Below the pieces are notes generated by a model that saw only the letters and a list, made by a program, of their open reading frames with translations, was not told the origin of the DNA and ran no database searches. Of a stretch of 64,000 nt of DNA, positions 1 through 13,610 are shown piece after piece (position 1 is the first letter of the stretch; the number at the start of each line of letters is the position of its first letter). A program made the translations under genes and the position numbers. The stretch spans positions 34,877,642 through 34,941,641 of the forward strand of contig NC_051072.1 of NCBI RefSeq assembly GCF_004664715.2. Reading direction: 5' to 3'. This DNA is from Peromyscus leucopus (taxonomy: Eukaryota > Chordata > Mammalia > Rodentia > Cricetidae).

Positions 1-559
1 GGAGCACATTTTACCCCGGCTTTGGCAGTTGGGGGGGGGGAGGGAGAAGGTAATTTAACAGTACTGCAAACGTGGCCTGTCGAAATTGAACAGAATGACT
101 ACTGGTCTACAAAAAAATTTACTATCAGATTTCACAAGTTGAAAAAAAAAAAAGCACAAGATTTTATTTTTCTGGTTTCTTCCTCAGAGAAAAGCACATT
201 GGATTACCTAATGGTGAAGGAGAGAGAAAGTTTTGACAAGAATACTATTAATATATGTCTGAGTGAAACAAATACAGTGAACTCTGACAAAACTACAAGT
301 TGTACAATGTCTTCAGTGTTCCTCTGTTCTTTGCGGAACTACCTTTCTTCCTTGTATTTGGAATGCAAGAACACTCCAAAGTATACATGAAGTGTGCCTA
401 ACTTGAACATCTTTCTGTTTTGCTTTTGTGAATCTGAGGGAAAGTCCTGAGGCATGGCCCCACAGCAGGCACAGTTCAGAGTTGACCTCCTGGACTCAGC
501 ACTGCCCCTGTCAGGAATGGGGAAGACAGGGCAGTGTGTGGAGTCCTTCATTAAGCCTT
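1..559. other. Unique intronic sequence, nothing recognised
   Basis: There is a G run near 31-40 and a short A run near 141-151, but no recognisable repeat or gene. The open frames here have no similarity I can name. Confidence 0.6.
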
Positions 560-900
560 GTTCCTCACTATGAGACAGGGCCTAGGACTATCCCATTTTA
601 CAGATGAACAAACAAAGTCAATGTCTGCCTGCGATTTACTCACCTGCTCAGTAGGAAGGACTTAAATCCAGAAGCCTGATTTCTTTTTTTTTTTTTAATT
701 TATTTATTTTTATGTGCATTGGTGTTATGCCTGCATGTATGTCTGTGTGAAGGTTCAGGTCCCTTGGAACTGAAATGGCAAAACAGTTGTGAGTTGCCAT
801 GTGGGTGCTGGGAATTGAACCCGGATCCTCTGAAATAACAGCCCTTAACCCCTGAGGCATCTATTTAGCCCCCAGAAGCCCAATTTCTGAGTCTCATCAT
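560..900 (-). repeat. MIR SINE (ancient), split by a B2 insertion
   Basis: The plus strand reads TATGAGACAGGGCCTAGGAC then CCCATTTTACAGATGAACAA and GACTTAAATCCAGAAGCC, in the order of an antisense MIR (ATTTTACAGATGAGGAAACTGAGG...). The copy resumes after the B2 at about 889. Confidence 0.65.
685..872 (-). repeat. B2 SINE with target-site duplication
   Basis: The T-rich start followed by TTTATTTATTTTTATGTGCA, then GGGAATTGAACCCGGATCCTC and GCCCTTAACCCCTGAGGCATC, is an antisense B2. Flanks CAGAAGCCTGATTTCT (669-684) and CAGAAGCCCAATTTCT (873-888) match at 14 of 16 positions and fix the edges. Confidence 0.88.
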
Positions 901-2250
901 CAGTCATCTCCAAATCCAAAGATGAATATCTATTAGGTTCAATGCTTTATCCTAGGTCCCAGTAACTTCAATTTTACGAGAGCAATTTTACTTGGGAAAT
1001 GCTGGCATGTATACACAAGTAAACACACTCAAAGCTATTCAGCAGCAGCTTGTTTATGAACAGAAAAACCCAGAAACAGTTTAAATTTCATCAGTAAGGG
1101 AACGGATACATAAACACTTGTAGGGGAGGTCATGTCCTAGAATACACAGACTACCAAAAATGGATGAACCAGGACATTCACATCCCATATACATACTCTC
1201 AAACATGTAATTTGAAAGTATATTAAAATACATTGCTCACTTATTTTGATACAAAAGCAAGAAGAACAATTTAACTGTCTGTGTTCTACTTCATGGCTGT
1301 TATCTCCTTATCACTGAAATCACTTGCACCTTACTTAGAAACATTTATGGGTAGTGAAGCATAAAAAGGTGTACTAGATAAGATACGTAACAACTTCAAG
1401 ATGATGCCAGCTTTTGTAAGACTAAGGATGGGAAAAGGTCAGGAGAGAGCCAAGGTATGAGCTTCAAAGTCCTCCTTTATGGTCAGTTTCTGGACAGAAA
1501 AGATCTGAAGCACGCTGTATAAATGCTATCATTTGCTACATCTACATGGTGGGTGGGTAAGTGTGCCCCTGGTGTTCTTTTCTTCACTCATCTATATGTT
1601 TGATAACTTTCAGGACTGAAATCTGCCCACCTGAGAGTCACAGCTTCACATAATCACACACGAATCTTTCTTGCGAAATTAGAGATCAAGGCTCGTCTAA
1701 GCCCTCTCATGGGACTCAATAAGCTGCTTAAAAGCCAAGCCTTGGTAACCAGAGATCAAACGTAATACCTTGAACCAACCATATCTCACTGTATCCATGC
1801 CTTTAAGATAATTATATTAATATACAGTCTACATTTCATTTTGCTGTTGAGCAAAATTCCATGAGACTGGTGTTTCCAACCTTTTGACATTCAAAATTTG
1901 GTAGCCAACCTGCTTTCCTGAAGAAACAGTTGTAAAGTTGGCAGAGTGCATGGGCAGAACAGAGAACCACTCTGCATTTGTCTGTCTTCCTTCAAATTTT
2001 ATGATTATTTTAAAAGATTACATAATATTCCATGGAACTCCAAATGAAAAGACATATATTTTCTACAGAAACTTAACTGACAGAGGAATGGATTAAGTTA
2101 CCTCTTTAAGCTTACTTTTTAAAACTTACAAGTTTGTAAATAAACTTCAATGGCAGAAGTTCTTCTAAAACTAACCCCAATGAAAATAAATCTAGGAATT
2201 ATATCCATATCACTCTCTTTAACACCTTAAAAGTATGATACTTTTATTTT
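901..2250. other. Unique AT-rich intronic sequence
   Basis: No repeat, exon or pseudogene is recognisable. The longest open frames are shorter than about 60 codons. Confidence 0.6.
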
Positions 2251-2392
2251 CTTTGAGTAAAGGGTCTCACTATGTAATCCTGGCTGGCCTAGAACCCACT
2301 ACATAGACCAAGATGGCCTTAAACTCACAGAGATCCACCTGCCTCCACCTCTTGGGTGTGGAGATGAAAGGCATGCACATTAATGTCCAGCT
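2251..2392 (-). repeat. B1 SINE
   Basis: Antisense B1: GGTCTCACTATGTAATCCTG, then CTCACAGAGATCCACCTGCC and GGCATGCACATTAATGTCCAGC at the head end. It is diverged from the young B1 copies elsewhere in the window. Confidence 0.85.
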
Positions 2393-2796
2393 TTGATGAT
2401 ATTTAATAGTGTGTTTTCTTCCAGCTGAGCATATCATGGTTGAAGAATTATATGCTCACACACACAGGGGGAGAAAAAGGAATTATATGGCACATCCTAG
2501 CTTGAAGCCAACTAACTACTACTAATAAAAAGTTATTAGGATCTCTGTATTTCACTTTAACGTATAAAGCTGTAAAGTTATAGAACTATATTGACTGTTT
2601 CATCAACAATGTCTATGGACTCATAGCCATAGTTAGTATAAATCTTTACTTCCTGTGTCTACATTACTTCAATTAATGCTGTCAATTACTAAAAGTATTC
2701 CACAAGATTTAGAATCATAAAAAGATTGCATTTTCTTCCCCCAAAAGAGAAAAACCTCATAGGATAGAGAAATCTTCATAATAAGAAAAGAAAACA

Positions 2797-2955
2797 GGCA
2801 GGCAGTGGTGGCACACGCCTTTAGTCCCAGCACTTGGGTGGCAGAGGCAGGTGGATCTCTATGAGTTCAAAGTCAACCTGGTCTACAGAGCAAGTTCCGG
2901 GATAGGCAAGGCTACAAAGAGAAACCCTGTCTCGAAAAATAAAAACAAAAAAAGG
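2797..2955 (+). repeat. B1 SINE
   Basis: Reads GGCAGGCAGTGGTGGCACAC, then the core TCCCAGCACTTGGGTGGCAG and GAAACCCTGTCTCGAAAAA plus an A-rich tail. Confidence 0.92.
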
Positions 2956-3035
2956 AAAGAAAACAAAGAGGCTCTGTTAAGATGACAAGATAAAATTAAA
3001 AACAATCACTAAAAATTAAAAACAAAACAAAACAT

Positions 3036-3240
3036 GGGGCTGGAGAGATGGCTCAGTGGCTAAGAACATTTTCTGCTCTAGCACAGGGTATGGGTTCAGT
3101 TCCCAGCACCCAAATGGTGGCAGGGGATCCGGCTCCCTCTTCTGGCCTCTGTGGGTACCAGGCAAATGCACAGTGCACATAATACATACAGCAAACCACT
3201 CATACACACAGAATAAAGACAATAAATCTTAAAAAACAAA
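3036..3240 (+). repeat. B2-family SINE
   Basis: Begins GGGGCTGGAGAGATGGCTCA (tRNA-derived head), carries TTCTGGCCTCTGTGGGTACC, and ends in AATAAATCTTAAAAAAC. It sits 80 bp after a B1 in the same A-rich setting. Confidence 0.92.
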
Positions 3241-6200
3241 AATCAACCAGGAAATAAAATAATGATCTTAATAATAAGCCATTGCTCAAGCAACCCTGCC
3301 ATCTCCTGCTTTACCTGAAAGCACATTTTCACTAAAATACTGAACTTAATTAATACAAAAGTCATTGAAAAAGTCAAAGTAACCTAGTTAAAAAAAAAAA
3401 AAATCAACCAAAAGATAGTAAGACAGCCAAACCTAAACCTAACTAAAACAAAACCATCAGTATAAAAATATGGTAATTTGGCATCCACCTTTATTGACCC
3501 AGATATGCAACACACATTTACAATAATCTCTGATCATCCATTTAAATAATTCAAATTTTAGAGTTATCCAACAAAATGGGCAAGTACTAGTTTAAATGAT
3601 GATACTGTAGAATTAAAATGTAAATCTTTGTATAGGGAAGAGAGAAAGGTATATTTCCTTAAGAGTGTACTTTCATGTTTTTAAAAAGCGGAGCATCAGG
3701 GTACAAACGTGTGCTTTTGCAGAATAAAAGCAATGGCATTGAAGATCTGACTGAGTACATGGGAATGACATCTCCATCTCGAGATCTTTTCTGGTTTGTC
3801 TTTATGCATCCTGGAGTGACTATTCAATCCTTTTGTTGACTACGCTAATGTCTGGTGAGAGAACACCTTGCTTTTATAGAAGAGCTAAGAATTAAAATTT
3901 CCCCATCAGCTGTTCCCTAAGACTTCTTAGCAAGCTCTGTCTCCTTTCGTTTCTTTGTTCCTGTCTAAAGTATGCACAAGTTACCTAGATCTTCCCCCTG
4001 GGATCTTTTTAACAAAGCCCTGTTTGGGCTTGACAAATTATTATAATAGTCATAACTTTAACAATAAATATTTGACAAATTCTAAATGTTAAAATTATAT
4101 GCTTCCACGCAACCTCTAAATTATTTCACAGCTCATATACAGAGTCTTCTTTCCATATGGCTCAGTTGGCTTAAGTTCACATTTATAAAAGTGATCCTAG
4201 ATATCTGACTGAACAAGTGCCTGTCCAACCACTATCTATACAGTATTCGTTTAAGACCTCAAACCCTCATTTCAGGGGTAATATGAACTAAAGTAATCTC
4301 TCGCCACTGTGCTTAGCACAGCTGAATCTGGCACCCAAATTTATTAAATTATAAGCCGAAATAAAAACAAAGAAAGTTGCTTGCATTGCAACTGTGCGGT
4401 AGGAAATATTTAAAACTTTTGGGTTAAGGATTTATATGCATACAAATTTAGACACTGCAATTTCTAGGAAAGAAGGTAATTATCACTTTATGGTTATATA
4501 ACAAGATATCAAAACATAGGCAAAGATCATGATGGATTCAGCCAGAAGAAAACAATGTGGATTCTTCAAAATGAGATGCTATTTTTCATCAGATCTCATA
4601 GGACAACCTAGTTTGAAAGTATGCATTATATCTTTGTTTGCAACTACTAGGTCAATTTCCTTAACATATAAATATCTGTGGTTGTTATATGAATGTCTAA
4701 TTAAGACATTGTGGCTCAGATGCAGAATTCTACAGAAAGGGATATTACAAAAGAGAGAAAAAAAAAAGCAAGAAATTGTAGATTCCAGTAAATGAAAGTG
4801 AGGAGGTCCTGCAGGCAAGTAAGTACTCACTCTCGGTGTCTGTGTGCACAGCAAGAATGCCCACTGTTAAGCTGTACTGATTTAGCATTAGTGACGTTGC
4901 TGGCACGAGGTTCGTTGTTTTTGTCCAAGCAGGTGTAACTCATAGGTGAAGAACTAAGGTGGTAAGGGAAAGTATCCCTCTAAGTCACAGAGCCCTACCC
5001 ACCTCAGAAGTTGAAAGCAAGTAATATTTTTTATTTCATGTTTTTGTTCTTAAAGGTAAGAGGCCATGCACATGTGATTTTCACATCTGAGCGAACATAG
5101 CAGAGTGTTTTCGGTCATGGCCAGAAGTGGACTGCTTCCTTACCTGCTCCTTCCATGCTGTAGGGAAGGATGCCGGACTCATTATAAACTCGGCTTGCTC
5201 CCCAGACTTTCTGGGGTCTGGCTCTGCCGTGATTACTGGTCAAAACCTTTAATTACAGTATATAGTTTGTGCAGCTGCCTGGAAATTGGTCTCGGGGTCA
5301 GTGGCTCTTCCCGTTCCCTTCTTTCCATTCTTTTGAAGCAATATTGCTGAACGGAAGGCATTGTTCCAGCTCTCTGCTGTGCTCTGTCTGCTGCACAATA
5401 TGAATAGCTTTGCAATCACTCCAGCAATTGGTTCTTCAACTGCCTTTAGGTTGTCAATTGTAATTCAGTGGCTCCAGCCACCTTTTCTTTCATTCTCTTG
5501 GGGTCTTTTATTACTTAATTTGCAATAATATTAAGGAATGTCTTCTTCAGACATGTCACTAATGCCTTATTGATTATGAAGCTGAGGGTATATCTGACTT
5601 TTCTGAATGTGCTTGCCACAATGGTTCACTATTTTCTTTTCTCTGGGTTTCTGAGGCATCTTTGCAGTTATCTCGTCAAGAATTTATCTTGTAAGGAATT
5701 GTTCATAATTCTGAAGGTTTTCACTCTTAAGAATCTAACTTCCCTAAAGATATTCTCACGGAGATTAACTTAGGTAGTTATAGCTAGAGCTACTTTTGCA
5801 ACTTCCCAAAGACAGACTCTCATTTTTTTTTTTTAAATAATAAGGACTAGTGAAGTTTCCATAATTCATTTGCATAGTTCATGTTCTATTTTTTAAATAA
5901 AAAATTATAATTTTGAGCTCTCTTCAACTTAGAAATAGTTAGCTAAGAGACAAGATCAGTGAAGAGAAATTAATCATGAACTTTCCAGACTCTTAAAAAA
6001 AAATCTAGACAATGCTTTCAGAAGTTATATAAAAAAAGAAACTATTAAAAATAACTCCCAGGTTACCAAATCTAAAGGAAGTTTTTTAAATTGGGAGGTG
6101 GGGGTGGGGGGAGAAAGAACAAAAACATCTTGATCTAAAGCAGGAAAGAAAAAAATCTTTACTGTATTAAGTCTCAAATCCTTAGCCCTGGACAAAATCC

Positions 6201-6449
6201 AGCATATTAACCTCTCATTAGGCTCAACCATTCCAGAGAAACTGAGGGTATTTTTTAAGCAGACACTATGTAATAATAATAATGATAATAATTATCATAA
6301 TGATAATAACTAACGCTTATTGTGCTTTTTATCTTCAAAGCAACTTACTGACATTAACTAGGTGTCTATCTTCAAATTAATTTAACTCGACAAATGTTTT
6401 ATTAACTTTGTTAGCTAAGGACTGTGACTGAGTTTTCTTTTGCAAATGA
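3241..6449. other. Unique intronic sequence
   Basis: No gene or young SINE is seen. An AT-rich trinucleotide patch (AAT/ATG) at 6270-6305 is followed by CTAACGCTTATTGTGC, which may be the edge of an antisense MIR but is too weak to call. G runs at 6098-6113 could form a short quadruplex. Confidence 0.55.
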
Positions 6450-6480
6450 AATAAACAAATAAATAAATAAATAAATAAAG
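6450..6480. repeat. (AAAT)n microsatellite
   Basis: About seven AAAT/AAAC units in a row, uninterrupted for 6 units. Confidence 0.95.
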
Positions 6481-6817
6481 ACGAAGTGTTCCCTCTAAAT
6501 GACACTATAAATTTCTGTCTCAAAAATAACTTACTGCCTCCAATGAATAATTATTAATGAAATACTAAGTTTTACAGAATACAAACTTAAAATATAGGTA
6601 GAGGGGTAACATATCTTTATAATTGCTTAAATCCACATTGCTTTGAAAAGACAAAAAACAAATACTGTTTTATGAAATAGGTCTCTAACTTCAACAGCTA
6701 TGATTCTTCTTTATAAAATATATATGTATATAAAGAAAAATAATTTTTAAAAGTCCTAAGTTTCACCAATGTAAGAAATGATTTTATTAAAGACTAAAAT
6801 TCTTTTTATTAAGTTGT

Positions 6818-6836
6818 ATCGATCGATCGATCGATC
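6818..6836. repeat. (ATCG)n microsatellite
   Basis: ATCGATCGATCGATCGATC: nearly five units of a tetranucleotide containing CpG in each unit, within otherwise AT-rich sequence. Overlapping GATC and ATCGAT sites result. Confidence 0.95.
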
Positions 6837-9800
6837 AGTTTAAAACCATCTGAACCACATCCCTTCGGAATTTCATATGTATTGCTTTTCACAAAAAAAA
6901 ATATAAACAGAAAAATTGTCCAACACTAGTAAAAGAAACTAGTTCACTATGGTTGAAATAGGCAATTACTTTCAAACGAATTAAAAGATTATTATTAAAA
7001 GAAGATGCACTGCTTTCCATGAGGATTTTGGTAAGAAAATAGTAAAAAAGTAACACTATTAAGCAGCTCTCTAAGTGACAAACACAAGTGAAAGTACATA
7101 AACTCAATTATTGGCCAAAACAGTAAGTAACAGCTTAAAGCTCTAAAAACCTTAACTTGCCTTAATGAGCGAGTGCTGAGGATTCACTGCCTATACGGTG
7201 CTCGGGAAATTCAAACAGCAAGTTTGGAACTCAGGGGGAAAAAAAATCAACGTTTTTGTATTCCTCTAGATGGGAATGGATGAGCTGGAATAAATAAAGA
7301 TAGCTCACAGCAATCTGGATAAAGCGGGAGGCACTGGGCCAGCAGGAATGCATGTGGGAAAAGACCCAGAGGTAGTCAGTCTTTCAAACCACAACATGGA
7401 ACAGAGACACAAACAAGCCATAATCTGTCCTTCAAGGAGCTTACGAATCTCAGGGGTTGGCAGCAAAATTAAGATGCAAGTCATTTTAATATTACAGTCT
7501 GAATAAATCCAGGATGCTAGCAGAGATCAGGGGTGCGCATCTAAAGTGGCCATGGGATGAGGAAGACGTTCTGACGTGATGTCATCTTGGGGTAATTTTC
7601 CTGGGGAAAACGGCAACACTGAGAGGTGAGTTGAGCAGGAGAAAAGAAAGAGAAATCCAGTTAAAAGGCACATAGCACAGAAGGTCTGGGGAGTTTCCCT
7701 CGATTCTGGAGAAGTTCGAAAATGGTACCGCTTTGACCAAGGACCTTGTGGAAAACGGGGAGGATTTGCAGGAGACACAGGGTCAACCTGGGACAGCTGA
7801 AGGCAAACTGTGGCCTGAAGACAGGAAGCTGAGCACGAACTACTGAACTGTGCAGGGAGCCTCTGCACGGGCTGAGAGAGAACAAGACATGGAAGTATCT
7901 GGACACGGGCAGCAAGAAACAGTCTTTACAGAGGTTTGCAGGGTTCCCAGCCATACATGAAGTGAAGACTTGCCAACACTGAAGACAAGGAGAAAGTGGA
8001 GAGGAGATCATTTTTTTTTTTTAAAGCATGTGCTTTGAAATGTGTTTCTTTCTTACTCCATCTAAATAATTTTCTGGGTAAAAATGTCCCTCTCTGAAGT
8101 AACAAATTTGTGAGTGAGTGAGAATTTTATTAGTTTGCAATAGATGTGGGACACTCCCATGACCCAGTAGACTGGTGACAAGGAAGAATGGTGACAGCAA
8201 GCTGGACAGATGTACAACCAAGGACAAACTTCTTTTCTCAAGGAATGCGTATGGAAACTTGAATGGCTGTGCGATGCGCAAATTGAACTTTCAGTACTCC
8301 CAGCTTAAAAGTCGCTCTTTAAAATGTACTTTTTATGACGATGTTTTTGCTACTAATGAAGTGATTGCTAACTCAGCTTTTCTTATAGGTCAAGAAACAT
8401 TTTTAAGAAATGACTGAGTCATTCACTGGAGAACGGACTCCCAAACCCTGTCATTACCTCCCCAAATTTAATAGTAACAGTGTGGAGCACATCTGTAAGG
8501 AGCGGACAGAATTATCTCTATCTCTTATATCATTTTAGAATAAGTGTGTGTCCCATAAGGGAGTTTCCACACTGCTCACACCATAGGTATGTACACTGCT
8601 GTGTGTGAAATCAAATCAGTATTCTCAAATGCTGCCAAGAGGCAGGTCAAGATACACGGAGGATTCTTTAGACTTTAAGTATAGTATACTTCCCAACGAA
8701 AACACATTTTCCTCCATACACAGAAAGTGATATATTCAGTCAAACTAACTGCCTCATGCAATTTTAACAGGGATGTGCATTTTCTAATAAAAGATTTGTC
8801 ATTGTGGAAATTCTGAGATTACCCTTGTTTACTTGTTCCTTCACAGAACCACTAAAGAGAACTAGCCTATAGCTGAGCAATAACAAGACAAAATTTAAAA
8901 AAAAAATGCAAACTGGAGATTATTTGGTGACACATAATAAAGAAAAGGGGGAAAAGCATGCAACATGAAGACATCTATAAACATTACAATTAAGGGTGAC
9001 AAGTTCACATGTATCTTTCTTCCAGAAGACAACTTCTGTCTATAAAGTGAAAACCCTAAAGATTCAGTATATAATTCAGAAAATTTGAATGCATAACTCC
9101 CCAAGAAACACGGTCTAAAGAAGCTGATATTTACAAGGGGACTTGTAAAGACTCCCCTTACATTTCTACTCTAGTACTTTCAAATAGAACACTGAGCTCT
9201 ACGCACACTGCATCAAAATTAGTAGACAGTATAATCACAAATTTTAAATGTAATATTGACACTGTAATTTAGAACCTGGATTTTTCCAAGCTATAGTTAA
9301 TGAAGCTTGAAACTAATCAAGTCACTGGGCCTCATAATTCTGCTTCAAAATTCTTTCATGGTATTAATATTTTTCAGTTAATATTTTCAGTAAGAATAAA
9401 AATATTCAATAATGCATTTTAATGTAGCATTTCTGAAAAAGTTAGGTACTTTTGGATGGAGGATACCTATAAACATCAAATCAAATGAAATTGCTAAAAA
9501 TATGGACTGTTTTTTTCATGTTAACAAAATGTGTCATTTTATATGGCCTGGTAAAAACCAGTCAAACGAAAATAAGATTTTTAAAAAGCCAGAAAATAAA
9601 AGAATGGCAGTCAGCAACTGTGTAGAGGGAAAATAGGATTACATTTATTGGGTATTATATCAACTTAGCTTCTCATAAAATACTCCTGATCTACTGAGTA
9701 ACTTCAGAACTGAAGTATGCTCTCCAAAGGGAGTTGTAAAACAAATTAGATACAATTACAATTCAATACAAATAAAAAGCCAAACTATTTACTCTTAAGA

Positions 9801-11560
9801 GTTCTCATTTTATAGCTTTACCATTTAAATTAGACCAGATTTTCTCCTAATCTATCAAGTGGGCCACTTGGCGTCAGCATAGCTTTTTCTAGGACGTTTT
9901 CCATAGGGAAAAGGAGACGATATGAATATATATCCTAGAAAACTGCAGGAACCACACCTCCCCAGAGCAAACACAACAAACATCTGGTAGAAGAATTGCT
10001 TGGCCTTTCCAACAGCGTAGGGTGTTCTTTCACCCAGTATTCTCCCACGTTTGTTTTCTTTTGCTTTGTGAAGAAACAACGTATGCTCCTACTCTCAATT
10101 CTCAAGATACAAAATCTTACAGTTCTGGTGAGCTGGACAAATCACGACCAAGGACACTATAGAAAGTGAAGATATGCTACCTACAAGATCCCGCTTGTGT
10201 CTCAAGGGGCAATGAGACAGCTGGGCATGTCGCCCACTTGTGCGGTATGAAGTAATTTTAACCATTGTCTTTCTTTCTTATTTCTGTGCTCCATACAGAC
10301 AGCAACATGTGCAGCATGCGACAGAGCTAAAATACTGAACTTCCTGATGATTTTTATCTCGTCGGAATCCTGGCGACCAGTCACCTTTCTCCTCTGTGTC
10401 TCTCTGGCTTCCATCCACTTTTGAGTTAACAGTTATCTTAATAAACGAGTGAATTCTTGAATTTTACTCGAGTGACAAGACAAATCCTGGCACATTTCCT
10501 CCAGAAAACATAAAATATAATACTTTTCAGGAAGAGAGGAATCACCAAGTCTAAGTTCATGTTGCTTTTTCTAACTAACGTCTCATTGTTAGTGTTCCCT
10601 GTTAAACTGAAGGCATCTTCCGTGATTTTTTGAGCAGAATTCTCCCTTTAAAAGTCACAGACAGATACTTTGCAGGACAAAATACCACATTTTTACAAAA
10701 TACCACAGGGCAATTGATATCTTACTGAAAGAAAAAAGAGCAAAAAGATGACCAAGTCTAAAGATATATCTAGATACATGTCTAAAACGTATTTCAAGTA
10801 ACATGGGACTCTGTTTGCTTTTCAATTTCCTATGCAGGCCTGCTGTTCCCAACCAGTTTGAGGGTATTGTTTATACAACACAGAAGATTCAGTTTCACAA
10901 TTCCATTTTTATGCTAACAATAAGGTATTGATTTAATTCTTAAAACATTCCTCAGAGTATTTCAACCAGGCATTATATAAACACACTATAGAGAGTAACC
11001 TCTTTGTCATCAAGAGAAAGATGGGATGCTTCTCTTTCTTTTCTCAGTCAAACCGAAGCCAGAGTGAGCACTTCATTGTGCTTCTACAAACCTCAAGGTC
11101 TACCAAGGAATTTTTCCCTACCCTATAAAGTTTTCCAAAATGCTCTGTTAACATGTGCCTGTATGGTATATGCTGATAGGACAAGTAAAGTGCTTTACCT
11201 AACAACATCCTCAAACCGGTATTATTTAAATTCTACTTACAGGAAAACATTCTAGGAAAATTAATTAAAGTTGATACAAGTGGGAAGGAAAATGAAGTTC
11301 TCATGCATTCTAGTATGTACAAGTTTGGGATTATTTTCAAACAATATCTATAAATATTCCATATTTATAAATATCAGTTAGTGAACCACAAAGGATTATC
11401 TGTGCTTTTTTTTTTCATAAGGCAAAATAGCCAGTTAACATACACAAGGAATACTCAGAAGCAATTAATTGTTAGAAGCTTCTTTTATTCAATATGAGTC
11501 TCTAACTCCTACAGAAGGTTACCCGTGGGCCATATATTAAGTTTAAATAATGTATCTGTT
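6837..11560. other. Unique intronic sequence
   Basis: No exon, SINE or LTR is recognised. A slightly less AT-rich part at 7150-8010 contains TGACGTGATGTCATC at 7572-7586 (CRE/ATF-like) and the perfect inverted repeat TTTTCC-TGG-GGAAAA at 7596-7610. The overlapping minus-strand open frames of 113 and 116 codons here have no similarity I recognise. Confidence 0.55.
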
Positions 11561-11726
11561 GGGGTTGGAAAGATAGCTCAGTGGTTAAGAACATGTACTG
11601 CTCTTCCCAGAGGATGCAAATTCGGTTCCCAGGGGATCTGATGCCTGCTACCTCCAAGGGCATCTGCACCCACATTCACATAGTCTCCTCTCCATAATTG
11701 AAAATAATAAAAATAAATCATTAAAG
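11561..11726 (+). repeat. B2-family SINE
   Basis: Head GGGGTTGGAAAGATAGCTCA and GTGGTTAAGAACATGTACTG, tail AATAATAAAAATAAATCATT. Shortened and diverged in the middle. Confidence 0.88.
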
Positions 11727-12202
11727 ATGTGTTTGCCTCGATTATCTGATATCCAAGAAAAAGTTTCTCTAGAAGCCCAAAGAAAAGAAATTCTGTCAGC
11801 TACTCTAACTCAATAAAAGTGATTCAAGGTTGGTTGTTACTTATCTCTATCTCTACCTCATACTAACATAACATACACACCTTTAAGATATCCATAACTA
11901 TGTTGTCTATCTGTATTGTATAGTAACACTTCGTTTGCTTACTGCCCATGAGAAGGACAATATACTTGGAACAAAGCACCTCACAGCATAAACAGATGTA
12001 GTGCTGGTAACAAGCCATCACTCCATTCCTGTATATTCCTTCTGCAGATAGGAAGCCTCATGGCAAGAAGTAAACACAGGGACCAGAGTGCTAAGATCCC
12101 GGAGGCACCACGATCGCAGTGTGGGACTTCTGCATGGTGACAATTAAATGGCTAGTTCCCTTTTTCTTTTTTCCTTTTCTCTTCTTTTCCCTCCCTCCCT
12201 CA

Positions 12203-12344
12203 TTTTTTTGAGATAGGGTTTCTCTGCATAGCTCTGGCTATCCTGGAACTCATTCTATAGACCAGGCTGGCCGCGGACTCAGAGATCTGCCTGCCTCTGC
12301 CTCCCAAGTGCTGGGATTAAAGGCATGGACCGCCATCACCTGGC
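12203..12344 (-). repeat. B1 SINE
   Basis: Antisense B1: TTTTTTGAGATAGGGTTTCTC through CTCCCAAGTGCTGGGATTAA to the head at TCACCTGGC. Confidence 0.93.
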
Positions 12345-12477
12345 TGCTATTTTTATTTAATTACTATCAAATATATTTTCCAAAGTCTATAAAGTGAAAA
12401 GGTATTAAGTCTTGAATGCTAAAGGATGCAGCTTACAGACAGTTCTGTGGGCTGAGGAATAAATCACTGTATTTCAC

Positions 12478-12639
12478 TTTTTTTTTTTTTTTTGGTTTTT
12501 CGAGACAGGGCTTCTCTGTGTAGCTTTGCGCCTTTCCTGGAACTCACTTGGTAGCCCAGGCTGGCCTTGAATTCACAGAGATCCACCTGCCTCTGCCTCC
12601 CAAGTGCTGGGATTAAAGGCGTGCGCCACCACCACCCCA
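12478..12639 (-). repeat. B1 SINE (young, full length)
   Basis: A 16-T run is followed by GGTTTTTCGAGACAGGGCTTC, GTGTAGCTTTGCGCCTTTCC and GGATTAAAGGCGTGCGCCAC. The GCTTTGCGCCTTTCCTGGAA segment is the cricetid-type internal variant. CpGs are still intact, suggesting a recent insertion. Confidence 0.95.
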
Positions 12640-13610
12640 CTTTTTTTTAAACCAATGAAAACTATCTATACACAGTCCCTCTTCCATTTAATACTGAAAA
12701 ATTAGAATAAATCACCCAAATCAGTCTTATGCACTTAGAACAATCTGTTGAGAAGCCAAACAAAAGAACAAAGCTATTAATCAGGGTCCCACACTAAATG
12801 TGGGGAAAGGTTAGAGGAAAATCACATTATGCTCTTGGTTCCTTATCTACTTTTTCAGACTGTAGGGCAACATCACTCCTATTGGTCATTTTAATCCTAA
12901 ACCACTTGAGGCATTACAGTTTTCTGAGGGAGAGGAGAAAAATGTATCCTGTGAAGTACAGGTACAAGGCAATACAACAGGGGGTTAGATTCCACTGTCC
13001 CTAAGTTATAAGCTATTTACATCTTATTGTTTTAGTGCTAGCAGTGACTGGATTCATAGTGGTACTGTTGACCTAGAACAGCCTCACACTTTCACAGGGA
13101 AGAAACAAGCTAAGAGATGCAATTAGGTGAGGAGAGGGAAGAGCAGAACCATAGTCAAATATGTTTGGTGGCATGGGACTTGCAAGATATGACCGGCTTT
13201 TCAGCCATAGCAAGTATTCCAGAGGGACAAGAACATGACATCTGAGACCAAGTAACTTGTGGTAAAAAGGACACTACAGTCCTCTGAAAGGTGATGGAGA
13301 GGGTACCAAGTTCAAAGGTTAAATTAAATTGTTAAGTAGGCCTTTACCTCTTCAAAATGAAAGCGAAAATATCCAGGCATGTCTTCCAGTTAACAAAGAA
13401 TTTGTGTTTTTCAAGCAAGGTTAGGTATCTAAGTATGTGAGAACATAATAATAATGGGTGCTCTGCTTCCCGCGATAAATGCCAAACCATCACGGCCCAC
13501 ACATCCATAGACTCAGGTCTCCCTAGACTGCAACATGGCGTCATGAGTGGCCCCACAAACGAGCAAACAAACCGAGTGGACGACGTACAGCACTAATGAG
13601 ACACGCATAC
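12640..13610. other. Unique intronic sequence downstream of the 209-nt ARL15 exon
   Basis: No repeat is recognised. The first bases on the minus strand (13610 down) are the donor GTATGCGTGT. Confidence 0.6.

Larger units (their letters stand above)
1..13610 (-). other. Arl15: ARL15 intron downstream of the 209-nt exon (partial)
   Basis: It begins with the donor GTATGC at 13610 on the minus strand and runs off the window edge. The next coding sequence expected in ARL15 (IKKYFELEPL onward) was not found in it, so the last coding exon lies beyond position 1. Confidence 0.85.

Noticed and set aside
3425..3450. CCTAAACCTAAC-like telomere-type words
   Set aside because: Only two imperfect units; not a telomeric tract.
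7527..8011. Two overlapping minus-strand frames of 113 and 116 codons
   Set aside because: Overlap each other in different frames, low-complexity Ser/Leu/Pro content and no motif.
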